From: Linnemannia hyalina | Lineage: Eukaryota; Mortierellomycota; Mortierellomycetes; Mortierellales; Mortierellaceae | Direction: 5' to 3' | DNA length: 64,000 bases | Assembly: GCA_019671135.1 (NCBI GenBank) | Contig: JAHRHY010000003.1 | Coordinates: 2,170,001-2,234,000, forward strand | Shown: one piece after another, positions 23,901 through 36,700 of the stretch | How positions within the stretch are numbered: position 1 is the stretch's first letter | How the letters are laid out: each line of letters opens with the position of its first letter | The notes under the pieces: generated by a model | Databases searched by the model: none | The model's input: the letters and a program-made list of their open reading frames with translations, nothing else | Told to the model about the DNA's origin: nothing | Program-made: the position numbers and the translations under genes

Positions 23901-26865
23901 CAAGAGCTCACTGTTGTTGTACAAGTATGCCAGCATGCATGACTCTACGTTCTTGCAGCTGATCTCGGACTGTATGGACTCGAGGCAATCGCTCAAAGAA
24001 ATCCGGAAAGCAGCTGTAAGTCACTGTTGATGATGAATTTGAACATGCCGCGTCGTTATCAACGCATTCAGTATCCCACCCAATACACTAATGTGAACTG
24101 CCGCAAATACTACGCGCTTTATAGAAGGACACGATTGCAAGGATTGAGAATGTCTCGCCACCGATTTTGGAGATTTTCACCATCCTTATCCAACGAATTA
24201 GCGTCACATTGATCAATTCTGAGGTCATTTCGGAGCTTATCCAGAACATTGCTGGAAGCGACGAAAACCGCCAAATCTCAGGCGAGCTCTTGAGGTCAAT
24301 CTCACCCATCTTCCCAGCCATTTTCATCGACCATTTGGCAGAGATCACGGCTCTCCTTCGTAACTCGACTTTTGTTGGAGCTTCCGATGCGTTGCAGACC
24401 TTGGCAGAGTTTGCCAAGCAGTTCCCCAAGTCTGTGCCCGCTGATGCAATGGCCAAGGAAACTCTCCGGCAATTCCTGACGTCGGGTACTGTTGCGCAGG
24501 CGACCGACGCGACCATCGTCCTTGCCAGCATTGCCGACAACGACGCAATGTGCAGGGATATTGTCGAAGACATATCGGAGGACCTGGATTCATCTCCCAA
24601 CCTGCTCAAGAACCTTGCCATCCTGTCCCAAATCACATTGTACTCTCCCCAAGTCTTTGAGAGTGTCAGTGGAGCTGTCGTTGCATTTATCATGAAAAAG
24701 CTCCTCCTCACAAACACGAAAGATCAGGAAGTGAGTAACGATGGCTCGTAATTGTACCTTCGCCTGACTAATCTGCGGTTTGCATACGATACTGATAATC
24801 CACATTATGACCTTCATTCCATAGACACAGTACGATGCTACTGAGGACTGGGTAGAAAAGAGCGAGTTGGACCAGTACTCCTTGTCAAAGGTATTCAGAT
24901 CGATCCATTTGAATTCGCAAGCAATCACCCGACTCTCTTTTCGACTCTTGACTTATTGTTATCTTCATTTGTATGTGTTCCATTATAGCTTATGGGTCTG
25001 AAGGTTCTGGTCAACCGGGCAATTGTGCTCCTTGAAAGTGACCCCGAGGCGGCGCACAGTGCTGTTCGCCCTGTGTTCCAGCTTTTGTGGGCACTTATCA
25101 ATCAAGAGGGTGAATTGGTTGCCGAAAAGAACACAAAGTAAGATATCATGTTTCTTTTAAATGTCTGACGATCTTTGTTGCAACAGAAATGATTCGACAC
25201 TGACATTCTCTATCCCAACCACCTGTGAACATTGTAGTGCTGTGATGAAGAGCCATTTGCGACTCAATGCTGCCCGCTTTGTGATCAAGCTCACGCGTGG
25301 GCGCCCTGCCTACGAAAAGATGGTTGCTGTATCTGACTATAGCCGCCTGGCGCTTGTGATTCAAGATCCAGTTTACCGTGTGCGCCATGGTTTTGCCACC
25401 AGGATCATGAAATACCTTCGCGCAAAGGAGCTACACATTCGGTATTTGGCTGTTCTGATATTGGTCGCACACGAGCCCGAAATCGACTGGAAGTCACAGG
25501 TCCAAAAGTTCTTGACCATCCAGTCCAAGAGCCAGGCCATCGGTATGTTTTTTTTTATATGTCTAGTCCTTGAAACAATGGGGATTGAGCTCGGAGTTGT
25601 AGTACTATGACGAACTAACATGTGTATATACATGTACCTTTTGATGGAACGAGTAGACAGCAACCTCATGCTCAACGAATTGACTCTCGCGAGATCATTA
25701 CACTTGCTGTCGAACCACCCCGACTTTGTCATCAAGGTCGCTGATGATGGTGAAAATGCTGTGTTTGGAGGCGCTCTCCCAACACACTCTGTCCAAGACA
25801 TGAACTTGGCTGCAAAGTAAGTTATTCCTTGGTAGTTTTTGTATTTTATTCGAGGAGTTGAACTGGTAGGATAACAATCTAACAAGAATACATCACACAC
25901 ACTCTATTAGGTATATCGAATTTTACTTGGACACCATGGCCAACTCGGAGAACATCTCACTGATCTTTTATGTCGCCTCGCTCATGAAGACCGTCCGATT
26001 TGCCAGCCCAAATGACAACACACATGTAAGCCGCAAGTATATGGTATGAAGGTCTGCTGAGATTCTATCGATACGTTGTTGTCTCCTTTGCTGACCGGCG
26101 ATGTCTCTCTTCGTCGTACAATAGAACCTCTATATCTTGAGCGATCTTGCTCAGTATTTGATTCAAGAAAGGAGTCGGTCGCATGGCTGGACGTTAACCA
26201 GCTACCCTGGACAGGTCAAACTCCCCAGAGAGTTGTTTACACCACTCGCTCAGAACGACGTGTCTGTGGAGGTATGGATGCTTCTCTGACGCTTCTCATT
26301 GTTGACTTTGGATTGACCCCCAGGAGAATTACGAGCTAACTTGTGTTTGGTTTTGGTGGCGTCTTGATTGCATTGAAATGTAGATATCCACGAAGAACTA
26401 TCTCCCTACTGCATGGGTCCAGGCACGAGAGCACAAGACCGAACGCAAGCCCAAGACACCTATTGAGCGCAAGATGGGACAGGCCACCAAGCGCCGATCC
26501 CGGTCTCCATCCCCACATAGTGCAGAAGATATGGAGGATGTTGTTGGCGAGAGAGGAGTTTCGTCTCCCTCTCGAGCCAAACGACCAAAGAAGGCCAAGG
26601 CAGCTGAGCGTGTTGCAGAAGAACCCACCAGAAAGTAAGCAACTTATTTGTGGTATTAGAGCAACCAATCCTGTCAGGAAGGTGCACTTGCTTTTATGCA
26701 ACACACATTTTTTTTTCTGACCTTTGATTTATCCCATGTTTGTTGTGTGTCTATGTTCATAGGATGGCGTCTAGAGCAGCCAAGGCCAAGGCCACTGTCT
26801 ACAAAGATGCTGAAAGCAGCGATGAAGAGGCGGAAGAGATGGAGAGTGACGATGAGAGCTCTTGA
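20999..26865 (+). CDS. PDS5: Pds5, cohesin-associated HEAT-repeat protein
   Basis: Exons: 20999-21079, 21214-21411, 21530-21714, 21816-21942, 22047-22127, 22227-22382, 22463-22578, 22669-22763, 22854-23067, 23161-23250, 23343-23489, 23583-23631, 23732-23801, 23882-24015, 24125-24730, 24825-24890, 24989-25137, 25238-25542, 25657-25816, 25911-26025, 26125-26271, 26384-26634, 26763-26865. All phases agree; about 1214 residues. The N-terminal region reads RIYAACCIADMLRLYAPDAP and VIFGLFVSELRHI, classic Pds5. Helical HEAT-type repeats follow through LEIFTILIQRISVTLINSE and further. A basic, Ser/Pro-rich tail with KRRSRSPSP and an acidic end resembles the yeast and animal tails. Pds5 binds Scc1 with Wapl and Eco1 and controls cohesin release and maintenance in the nucleus. 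Exon 18 has an alternative upstream acceptor at 25190 that would add about 16 residues including CEHC. Confidence 0.95.
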
Positions 26866-28295
26866 TCGAACTCACAATGACTGTCACTGTGTCCAGGATA
26901 GCATTGTTTTTTTTTGTTTACTGCATCTCTGGAATGCGCAACCCTTTTGTCCACCCAGCCCGATCTAAATCCACCCAGCCCTTGCTAACTCAACCCATGT
27001 AGCACTTGTATTTTGCAATGAACAAGCTCGCTCCTTTCATTTTACCTTTGGTGGTGCGGGGCTCTTCCCATTTGCATTCCCTTTTTTTTTCTGGATGTAC
27101 ATGAGCTGAAACAAAATCAATCGGGGAGCCTGAGGATATTGTTCTTTCGAAGATTGCAATTTGGAAGGGAGGGAAGCCGTGTCGCCTCAAAAAAAAAAAA
27201 TTGAAAAAAAATAGGTTTCTGATGGTCAGGGTCAGACCTTTGATCATACGAGGCTTCATGCTGAGGCGTTTGTTCGCATTGACAAAACGTCAGGAAATAG
27301 ATGGGACTGACGGACGGAGGATGACGGTGGAACAAGTGGGCGTTAATGGCAGGCATGACGCAGTAGCTGTGTAGCCATGTGGAGTCGTTTGAAGGAATCC
27401 ATTTGCGTAAAGACGGAGGGGCGAGTGAGGGGGGGGGGGAAGAGAAAAGGTGGGCGAGGGTTAGACTCTGACGCATGTCTATTTTCGACCTTGAGCCATA
27501 GCGCCAGGAAATTCTGTGTTTTGTTTGTCCGAGCAGAAAATAGAACATTCACTTTTTGGTTGCTCCACTAAGTTTTCGCCTTTCATTTTTGATTGTGAGG
27601 TTGTGGTTGATATAAGACGTTTGTCATGGACGGCGATGATGGCTATGGCCGTGGTTACGATGATGATGATGATGACACAATAATAACAAGAACAAACAGT
27701 CGGAAGGAGACTGGGCATTGAGACCACGATTGAGACAGTACCCCGCTGCATTATTCCCGGAGGTAAAGGTGAAGGTGGAGGTGAAGGCGAAGGGGAAGGG
27801 GAAGGGAATCATTAGTCAAGTTGAGGTCCTTGGTCCTTTCGATGTTGTTTATTCCAGACCACGGCCTGGTGCAACCCAACATGCAACTTTAATCCCAACT
27901 CCTCTCCAAAAGAAATGAGCAAAACAAACTTACCGAGGAATCACAAAATCTAATTTCAGATTCAAACAGAAAACAGACCGGCGCCTCCTGCTTGTGAAGA
28001 GAATAATGCGACGATGGGAGTGAAGGTGAAGGCGTGCAAGCATACAAGTAGGGAATTTGATTCATCTGTTAATACCGCCACCTTCCATGTGCTCGGTCCA
28101 GGGGAGAGAGGAAAGACCTCGTCCGTATAAAAGGCTGGGACAACCCAGACTTTACTTTTTTCCTTCATCAGTTCTTTGTTCCTCTTCCTTTGTGTTTCTA
28201 CTCACCCACCCACCCTATCTACTTCTCTCTCCGCACACCCACACACACACACACTCAACCTATACCTAATCCTCACACCTAGCATCACCACCATC
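26866..28295. other. Intergenic region, promoter of the chitin deacetylase gene
   Basis: About 1.4 kb without a convincing gene. It contains short homopolymer runs (A-run near 27188, G-run near 27430), a purine-rich GAGGTGAAGG-type segment near 27760-27810, and a TATA box at 28126. Small open frames on both strands overlap each other and have no coding signature. Confidence 0.6.
28126..28133 (+). promoter_or_regulatory. TATA box of the chitin deacetylase gene
   Basis: TATAAAAG lies 163 nt before the ATG at 28296, followed by a pyrimidine-rich leader with a CA run. A strong TATA box suggests a regulated, highly expressed gene. Confidence 0.7.
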
Positions 28296-29433
28296 ATGAA
28301 GTTCACCGCCCTCCTCGTCTCCTCTGCCCTGTTCCTCGCCACCATGGCCAACGCCCAGGTGCCTGCCTTTGAGGCCGCCAGAGTCTCCAAGTGCAAGATG
28401 CCCGGTGTTGTCGCCTACACCTTTGACGACGGCCCATACATCTACAACGACAAGCTACTCGAGATCCTCAAGACGAAGAACGTCGTCGCCACCTTCTACC
28501 TCGTGTAAGTTGACTAATACAGCTTTTTGCGTTTTTTCTGTCTCTGCAACAGCAGCTGTTAGTGCGACAATCAATTGATCTAACCCTGCATTATCTTCAT
28601 TCCTCTTTTACTTCACCATACCTTCCAGCGGCCAGATGGTCAACAAGACTCTCCAGCAGCAGGGCTCCCTCAAGAAGATGCTCGAGCATGGTCACCAATT
28701 GGCTTCGCACACCTATACCCACAGCAACCTCGACTTGATGACCGAAGCCGAGATGAAGAGTGAGATCTCGAGAACCTCTGATGTGATGTTTGCCAACAGC
28801 GGTGTCCGTCCTCGCTACATGCGTGCCCCCGAGGGTCGCTGCTCCGACGCCTGCACCAAGGTGATGAAGGAGTTGGGTCTCGTCATCTCGTACTGGAACG
28901 TCGATACCAACGACTGGCGCCACGTTGGCGAAAAGACCCCTGCCCTTGCTGTCCAAAAGTCGATGGAGGAGCTTAACCAAAAAATCGTTAAAGACTCGAA
29001 TCCTGCCACCGATTCGTTCATCTTGCTCCAGCACGAGATCCACCAGTTCTCGGTTGAGAATTTGGCCGATGTTGTTATTGATGCCATCTTGAAGAAGGGC
29101 TACCGCTTTGTCTCGATGGAGGAGTGCATTGGCGAGCCTGCCTACTTGGAGGGCTCTGTTGTCCCCACCATCGCTACGACCGCCCCTGTTGTCCCCACTG
29201 CTACTAGTTCGATTGGCACTCCCGCCGCGACTACTGGTACTGGTGCTGGTACTGGTGCTGGTGCTGGTGCTGGAGCTGGAGCTGGAGCTGGAGCTGGAAC
29301 AGGAACCGGTGGAGTTACTGTGCCCACGGCCACAGCTGCGAAGGGCGACAATGGCGCTGGAATCAAGTCTGCTGCTGGTTGGTCCTTGGGCCTGACCGCT
29401 GCTGCCGCTGCCCTCGGACTTGCTCTCTTCTAA
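28296..29433 (+). CDS. Secreted chitin deacetylase (carbohydrate esterase family 4), probably GPI-anchored
   Basis: Two exons (28296-28504, 28629-29433) encode 337 residues. A signal peptide MKFTALLVSS...MANA is followed by a NodB/CE4 domain. Motif 1 is TFDDGP (42-47, metal-binding Asp45), motif 2 is HTYTH (His97, His101), motif 3 is RAPEGRC (135-141), motif 4 is DTNDW (162-166), and a late LLQHEIH carries the last His. These residues complete the zinc site and catalytic pair, so the enzyme looks active, turning chitin into chitosan in the wall. A Thr/Ser/Pro linker with a Gly-Ala/Gly-Thr repeat leads to a C-terminal hydrophobic stretch ending ALGLALF, typical of a GPI attachment signal. It could instead act on peptidoglycan-like or other N-acetylated sugars, but chitin is the usual substrate in this group. 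Confidence 0.94.
29234..29308 (+). repeat. Gly-Ala/Gly-Thr coding minisatellite in the chitin deacetylase linker
   Basis: Tandem 6-nt units GGTGCT then GGAGCT (with some GGTACT) encode alternating Gly-Ala and Gly-Thr. The unit changes from GGTGCT to GGAGCT midway, pointing to two rounds of local expansion. Confidence 0.9.
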
Positions 29434-29960
29434 GTCCTCTGGGCAACACACACACCGGCATGCATTATTAAAGGATATTCTAGAGATTTTAGATTTTTCT
29501 TTTTATATCTTCCTTTTTATTGTCCTTTTTTATCCCCCCTTTTTATTTTCACGACCCACTGCACAACATCTCTCCACAGCTCCACAGGCATCATAACATA
29601 ACATAATACACCCTATGTATTATTGACTAGATAGGCTTGTAACAATAATAGCTAAGCAACACATGAACATTTCCACATTCTAAAATAACAAACACGTTCA
29701 ATTTGCGTATGCGTACTGCTGGGGCCTGGCCTGGGTTTGATGTTTGATGTTTAATGTTTGATGTCAAAGGACCAAAGATCTTCCTGGCCTGATTAACTGA
29801 GTCATTTGGCATAGCAACCGTCAAATGCTGCTGTGCCACCATTAACAGTCACTTCAATTGACATATTGGCATCCTGTTCTTTGAACTTCTTTTTGATTCC
29901 ACACACGCAACGCGCTTCCCTCCCTTTCTTTCCCACATCATACTCATCTGCTCAAGAACC
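29434..29960. other. Intergenic region, no gene seen
   Basis: The 527 bases are AT-rich after the chitin deacetylase stop. They contain a short imperfect tandem of TTTGATGT near 29737-29765. No open frame is convincing. The last 100 bases form the leader of the SET/MYND gene. Confidence 0.6.
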
Positions 29961-32900
29961 ATGGACCCGACCGTAGAGAACACTTCCATCGATGAACATG
30001 CTGTGGCAACAGCAACAGCAACAACAACACCAACTAGCCCTTCGTCAGCCACACCTAGTCGTACTAACAAAACCAAACGGAACTACAGAACCAAGAAGCA
30101 TGACACCAGCAGCGACAATGAACACGACGCTGACGAGGTCATGAAGGACGACACCCAGATGGAATCAACTTACCAACCACAACAGCCGGCAGCCAGCAGC
30201 AGCAGCAACCTTCCTTATGTTCAGTCGCAGAACGCACAAAACATCGGTGAGGTCTATCCAGGCCTTGCCAGACTCAGCTTCCTCGATCAGGATTCAGGGG
30301 TAGAAGGAGGCGAGACGGAGCAGGAAGGAATGCTGGGAACCACGAGACCTCGTCGACCCCTTCAACAGAAATCACTGCCATCCCAACAACAACCACCATC
30401 GACCAGCGCTGAGGAAGGAGAGCAGACAATCGCCTCACAACCATTAGTGGAGACTCTCGCAGCACCCCCTTTAACATCCCCCTCGGCCACGTCATCAGGT
30501 ATCGGCTCAGAATCAAGTCTGGTAGAGATCAAGGACACAGCTTTGGAGAACAAGGGTAGAGGACTCTTCTCGGCAGCCAAGGATGTCTTGAAAGCCGGAA
30601 CGCTTGTCTTCAAGGAGATGGGATACTGTCAGGTCGTCAATGATGCCTCGCTGCCTTCAGTTTGTTCGGCTTGTTTCAAGGATACACGGGAGGAACAGGG
30701 TGAGGACGAGAAGAGTTCTTCGGCTGGAGGTGTTTCGGCCAGTAACCAACGGAAACTTGTCCGATGTGCTGGGTGTAAAGTCGTCTGGTATTGCAATAAG
30801 GTAAATAATACAGCTCCGCCTTTGTTTGTCAAGTTGTTTAGTAATACAAACGTTAGAATTGACATCTGATGCGTTCATCACCTCTCCAATGGCAATAGAC
30901 GTGCCAAATCAAGGACTGGAAGCTCCATCATCAACTAGAGTGTCAGGGAATCCAGCAGTCGATGAAGAACGCGGTGATGAAGGATGTCTGGACGAAGCGC
31001 TCGATGGACACCACCACCGTTCGCGCCCTGTGCCGATTGGTTCGTCGTCGAGAGCGTGTGAGGACATCAGCCGCCTACAAGGCCGAGCACAAAAAGATGG
31101 ATGCAGCTCAGAAGCAGGTCAACGAGGTGTATTATTCAGGGCTGGATCAGAAGGAAGAGGAGTGGCTAGACGAGCATGGAGCGACGTGGATCGATCAGTA
31201 CCTCAGAGCACCAGCAAGTAACCAGGACCTTTCTTCCAAGAGCACCCTGGATGAATCGGCCCAGTTCACCAAGGTCATGGCTGTAGTGATGTCCTGTGTT
31301 GTCATGGCGAAGGAGGATCGTGCGGCATTCATGCGAGGATCCGGAGAGCCCGAGGGGGAAGGCAAAGGTACGAGTGGAACAAGGGGCTTTGATCTTCTCC
31401 GGAAACTGTTGTCCTATGGCTTTTCGGTGACCAATCTGGAAACTACCACGGCGGTTGGGCTGGCGCTTTATGTTCAGAGCATGCCGTTCATGAACCATTC
31501 GTGCCTTCCCAACTGCGTCTATACTTTCAAGGGGTCGAGGGTCGAGTGCCGGGTGATCCGGGACATTCAGCCAGGAGAAGAGGTAACTCTCTTACTTGGA
31601 TCTTCACGTATATTTAATGTTCTAATAATTGTTTCAATTGGCACTTTTTAACGTGACATGATTGTTACTTTTTCATGCTGCCATAGTTGACAATCAGCTA
31701 CATTGACCAGATCGGCACAACTCAGGAACGCCAAAAGCAGCTCAAGGAACAATACCACTTCACATGCATCTGTCCACTGTGCCAGTACTTCCCCGCCAAC
31801 CCACTTATTCAACCTAATCAAGACGCGTTACTGGCCATCATCCCCGACCCAACATTTACTCCGCTGCTCGATCCAAAACAAGGCTTTGTCTGTCCCAACA
31901 CTGCCTGTGCGACTCGGTCAGACATCTGCTCCATCGTCGCAATAGAGTCACAGCTCGCCATTTACAACAAGGTCGAGTGGAAGTGCGAGACTTGCGGACA
32001 CGTTGCCGAGCTCACACAGGAGATTGTCCAGGAGAACCAGGAGGAGGCAGAGAGGATCATTGCTCGGTTTGTCCGGGAGATGAATGATGCATCGGATCAT
32101 CAACTCAAGTCAGGCTCCAGGAACTTTGAGCTCGCCAAGGTCAAGTTGCCGGAAACGACGGACGAAAAGGCGGCTGAGGAGGCAAGAAAGGCTGCTGCTG
32201 CTATGGGCGGCATGAATTCCGTGCACGAACCCTCAACAGCAGCATTACAGTACTTTGACGAGGCCTACCGGTCACTAACGGGTGTCGCACCTCCTCATAC
32301 AAGGATAAAGCCTCGTCGGTTACCAGGATCGCCCTTGGATATCAAGGAAGACCCTGTTCACCGCAGTGCGCTTCATCGTCTCGTCCGCCAACTAGAGCAG
32401 GCAGGATTCGACGAGGGCGTGAGCCACAAGAACTGGGTGTTTGCTCTCCATCGGTCACTAGGGCTGGAGTGGATACTAAACAACACCTACATAGGCCACC
32501 ACCCATTGAAGGCGGTTCAAGGATACTACACATGCAAGATTGTGAATCTGCTGGCTAATCTGCTGCTGGAGGAATCAACGATTGAGATCGAGGAGAGCGA
32601 CCATGAGCAGAATAGTGACGAGGACGAGGAGATGTCAGGCAATAGCGATGACGAGCGGGATCTCAAGGCTTTGCGGGATGTTATGGGTGGAGGCGCCAGC
32701 AAAGGATCGAAGGGACACCGTACTGGGTCGATGCAGGAGCAACTTTTGAAGCGGAAACAAAAAGGATCAGCAAACCCTGAGGATGGTACCAAGGGCAAGA
32801 CGGCGACAAAGAATACTCCAATCAAGCGGATACAGACAGAGTCGTCCCGACAGTTGCTGATGTACCTCAAGTCGCTTATCCCCAAGATCGAGGACCCGGC

Positions 32901-33030
32901 GTTGTTGCAGCAGTTTAGGGTGTGCTGGGGTAAAGATGGCAAGCTGGCGAACCGGTACCGCTACCAAGTGGATTCGCTCAAGCAGGCGCTCCATTATGCT
33001 GAGCTGCCCTTCCAAGAGACCAAGCCTTGA
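29961..33030 (+). CDS. SET and MYND domain (SMYD-type) protein
   Basis: Three exons (29961-30800, 30899-31582, 31687-33030) encode 955 residues. After a low-complexity N-terminus comes the S-sequence ENKGRGLFSAAKDVLKAG, typical of SMYD proteins. A MYND zinc finger is split by intron 1 (VRCAGCKVVWYCNK then TCQIKDWKLHHQLEC). The SET core has NHSCLPNC (479-486) and, across intron 2, GEELTISYID, the S-adenosylmethionine and substrate-lysine site. A post-SET Cys cluster CICPLC follows. The residues needed for methyl transfer are present, so a protein lysine methyltransferase is likely; the substrate cannot be read from sequence. Odd features are the large insert between MYND and the SET core and a 300-residue C-terminal region with an acidic patch. 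The length is about twice that of animal SMYD1-3, closer to SMYD4/5-type or fungal Set5/6 relatives. Confidence 0.9.
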
Positions 33031-33798
33031 GAACGCAACAAACATTAAACAAAGGGTTGGTCGTATTTACGTTTGTACATGCGAGGGATTGTCTCATTAG
33101 TGGTGAGATTTTTGGAAGGCCCTTAATGGCATCAATTTCATATAGAGCGTCTGTCGAAACGCAATTTGGACCGCACCTCTCTTTCTTCTCCACCAGCGAT
33201 TCCCGACAGACACTCATTCCCCTCCACTCTCCTAACCATCGCTCATTTCACTACAACGACACCCCCACACGAAAAGGACAACGACAACACTCTCGCAGCA
33301 ACAACAACCACAGACATAACAATACAACCACACATACACACACGCACACAACAGCTCAACGCGACCATAACACGGTAGTGTGTCTAAACGATCAACCTCT
33401 CCTTCCCTTCAGGCAATGAACAAGTGACAGCAGCAAAGCTACTCTTGGGCAGCTAATCCCGGCATCCCATGAAACACACACGACTCACCGTGCAGATCAA
33501 AGGCAACAATCACAACAACCAACTGGAAGCAGCCGTAGACAGCTATTGCTGCAGGGGACTTAGCCTAGAAAGTAGGAAGCAGGAAACAGCGAAACTCCAT
33601 GTCGCGAAACACACGCGACCAGAAAGCGACCTCTCATGAGAGGACGAATGCAAGACCAGAGCACCAATGAATAACAAACTATGAATATCTGTTTGCTAAC
33701 TTTCAATTTTCTCGCGCATTACTCAATAACAGCATCGAGCACTGAGGACAACAGGACGACCTACAGTGCTCCCAACAACAACTGCAGCGCCTTCGACC
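33031..33798. other. Intergenic region, promoter of the PSY2-like gene
   Basis: About 770 bases, rich in CAA/ACA and with a CA-type run near 33329-33360. No open frame encodes the missing Psy2 N-terminal domain. The plus-strand frame at 33027-33419 is low-complexity and has no matching splice partner. Confidence 0.6.
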
Positions 33799-36700
33799 AT
33801 GCATGAGTCTGAAGGTACCTTCAACAACAGTCACTTTCTGGGCGCAGTGCTCGACAACAAACATGGCTCACGAAACTAACAACTTTCTCAACCGTGACAG
33901 AGCAAGTCCCTGTTCAGCCACACAGCCCTTCCGAGGTCAAGATGAAGTCCCAGCAGCAGTCTGCTACGCCGATGAACATCGACCACGACTCCACAGCCAA
34001 TAACTATGAGACGCTTACAGACGACTCAATTCTGCCCAATCCTACCACGGCCAACCTCGTGGATATCAAGCATTTCCTCGAGGCAATGACAACGGCCGAC
34101 AGAGAGATCCAGCAGGAACTGCGCCAGTACATCGTCGACAAGGTAAGCTCTAATCTACCTGTTCATATCAACTAAAAGCTTTTGGACTCTCATAGGTGAT
34201 AGCCGTACTAACATCTGCTTGTTCCGCCTTTTTTATACTCGTTTGTAGAAGTACATCAAGAAGCTCGTCGCCTTGTTGGAAATCTATGAGAATTCGGAGA
34301 AGGCGTCGTGCTTGCACACCCTCCGTCTGATCCTCCTGCATTTGAGTAAGTCATCTGAAAAAAAACAACTTGTCATCTTTTGCTGTTTTCGCATCTTGCT
34401 GGGAATGCTCAAAACCCGGAAGCGACAGACTAACCGATCATTGCATTGTTTCTTTATTTTCTTGTGCCTCTAGTGAACCTCTACGATTCGGACATCATCC
34501 AGGAAATCTTGAAAACCAGCAACTTTACCGGCTGCCTTGGTATCCTGGAGTGTAAGTGAACAGCCTATGTGGATTTTTGCAAGATTGCTCTGGCTCATGA
34601 ACAAATGCTGGTATTATCAGACTTCAAACTCATATCACCACCTTACGTTTTCTTGGTACTTTAGACGATGCAGATGTGAAGGAGGGAAAAGCCCAGTACC
34701 GGCAGATGTTCTCTCGAATGGGCAAGTTCAAGGAGGTCGTTCCGATCGGCGATCCAGACACCATGAAGCTAATCAACCAGGTGATCCGTCTCCAGTTTCT
34801 GAAGTACAAGGTCCTGGCTGATACTCAGGAAGTAGACGCGATTTCGGTGGTGACTCTCATGAGTAAGGCCAAGAACCTCGAGCTCGTCCAGGACATTGCC
34901 TATGACCGCCAGTTGATGAAGGACCTCTTCGATATCTTGAAGAACCCATCGGAGCCAAAGCGTCGCCGAAATGACGTTGTGCTGTTTGTGCACCAGCTTT
35001 GCACTATGGCCAAGAAGACAACTATCGACGTCTACAGGTAAGAATATGTTTCTACAATATGTGTGATCGTAGAGTCACGCCTATGTTCTCAACAGGAGAT
35101 CTAACCATACTCTTTTCTATCTTCCTCCAATCAACACGATGCCTTCACAGGAAACTCTGCCCTGCTGGTCTTTTCGAGCTACTCGAGCATGCTTTTGTGT
35201 CCGATGACACCCGGGTTAAGCAGGCAGGAGTCGAGATTATGCAGATAGCCTTGGAGACCAGCCCGCGTGTGATCCGCATGCAAATCATCGAGCAGAACTC
35301 CCACAAAGGCTCCAAAGTATTCCTGGACGCTATTTTGAAGCAAATCATCGCACAATCCAATGTCGACTTCATTTCCCAGTTTACCGATGCCGTTCAGACT
35401 TTGCTGAATGTCAACCCCGAGGCGGCAGAAGATAGCATCTCGACCTCTGCTTTGCGGGGAAGCGAATCAGCTGACGACGTCTCGGACCGCCCTGACCCCA
35501 GCGCGGAGGCATTCTTGGACCTGTTTTACACGCAGTATCTCAGCACTCTGGTCAAACCTGTGCTGGAGCTCACGAGATGTAAGTATTTGAACTGAATTGT
35601 CGCAATGTCGACCTTGTGAGAAAAGGAGTTGATTTCTTTCTGTAGTACTGACCAACAGCTCTATTGCGTTTTGGTTATTGTTTCTACTAGCTTCGACGTC
35701 TCTGGATCATCGTACATCCGCTCGGTGTGAGGAAGTCTGCAAACTCATGACGTTCCTCGTTCAGCAACATCCCTCGCAGCTCAAGGTCTTCCCTACCTCC
35801 AACTGCCTTTTAGAGAAGATCACCCTCCTCTTCAAAAATAATTCCAAGAAATTGCGTTTCGGTAAGTCCTTTGTCCTCTTGCTTCTACAGCCATTGATTC
35901 TTGATAGGTTCTGTTCTCAGTAGAACTATGGCGATTAACATTATCTTTTTGTTTCTGAACCTTTCGATGCTTAGTGGCATTGAAATTCTTCAGAGCCTGC
36001 ATTGATCTTAACGACGATTACTTCAGCCGCATGCTGATCAGGAACAAAGTGATTCACAGTGTCATTGGCCTTCTCCAAGACACCAAAGGCAACAGGAACG
36101 CCATGAATTCGGCCTGCCTGGAATTTTTCGATCGTATTCGAAAGGTAACAATTGCGGCGTGATTTTGCATTCCTGGCATGGCATGCCTCGCGGCTGATTG
36201 TTTAGAACCATTGAAATTGATAGCTAGCATGCTCTCTGCATACTTATTATTTTTGAACTGAAATAGAACAACATCAAGTTGCTGGTCTTGCAGTGCGCCA
36301 CTATCCACAAGGAAGCGATGGAAGGCTTCAGCTATACCCCTATCTTCAAACAGCTTTTGGCCTTGCACACCGTCAAAGGTGGCAGCAGAACAGCAAGCCC
36401 ACCACCTCAGGCCATGGCTGATTCAGCTCTTCCAAACATCCCTCCTCACTACGCTCGCCCTTTCTTCAAGAATGCCAACAAGGCCGAATGCAGCCACACC
36501 GATGGATCCTCCTCCGGACCATTCAGCATACGTGAGAACGGAGTCGAGTCGGCGGACAGGCTTATGTCGGAGCTTTTTGGCGACGATGACGACCACGACA
36601 TGGTTGCTGCAGGAAACGATGTCCCCCAGCCGTACCAGCTGCGCCATAGGCTCCAAAGAACTGATTCCGAGGAGACTAAGGACTGCAATGCTACTGCCGC

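Noticed and set aside
4688..26865. Several chromatin-related genes close together (Swd1, Naf1, tau95-like, Pds5) as a possible functional cluster
   Set aside because: They act in different complexes, are interrupted by unrelated genes, and such proximity is expected by chance.
33027..33419. Plus-strand frame as the missing Psy2 N-terminal domain
   Set aside because: Sequence is low-complexity His/Thr/Asn repeats without EVH1-like features, and no donor links it to the Psy2 exons.
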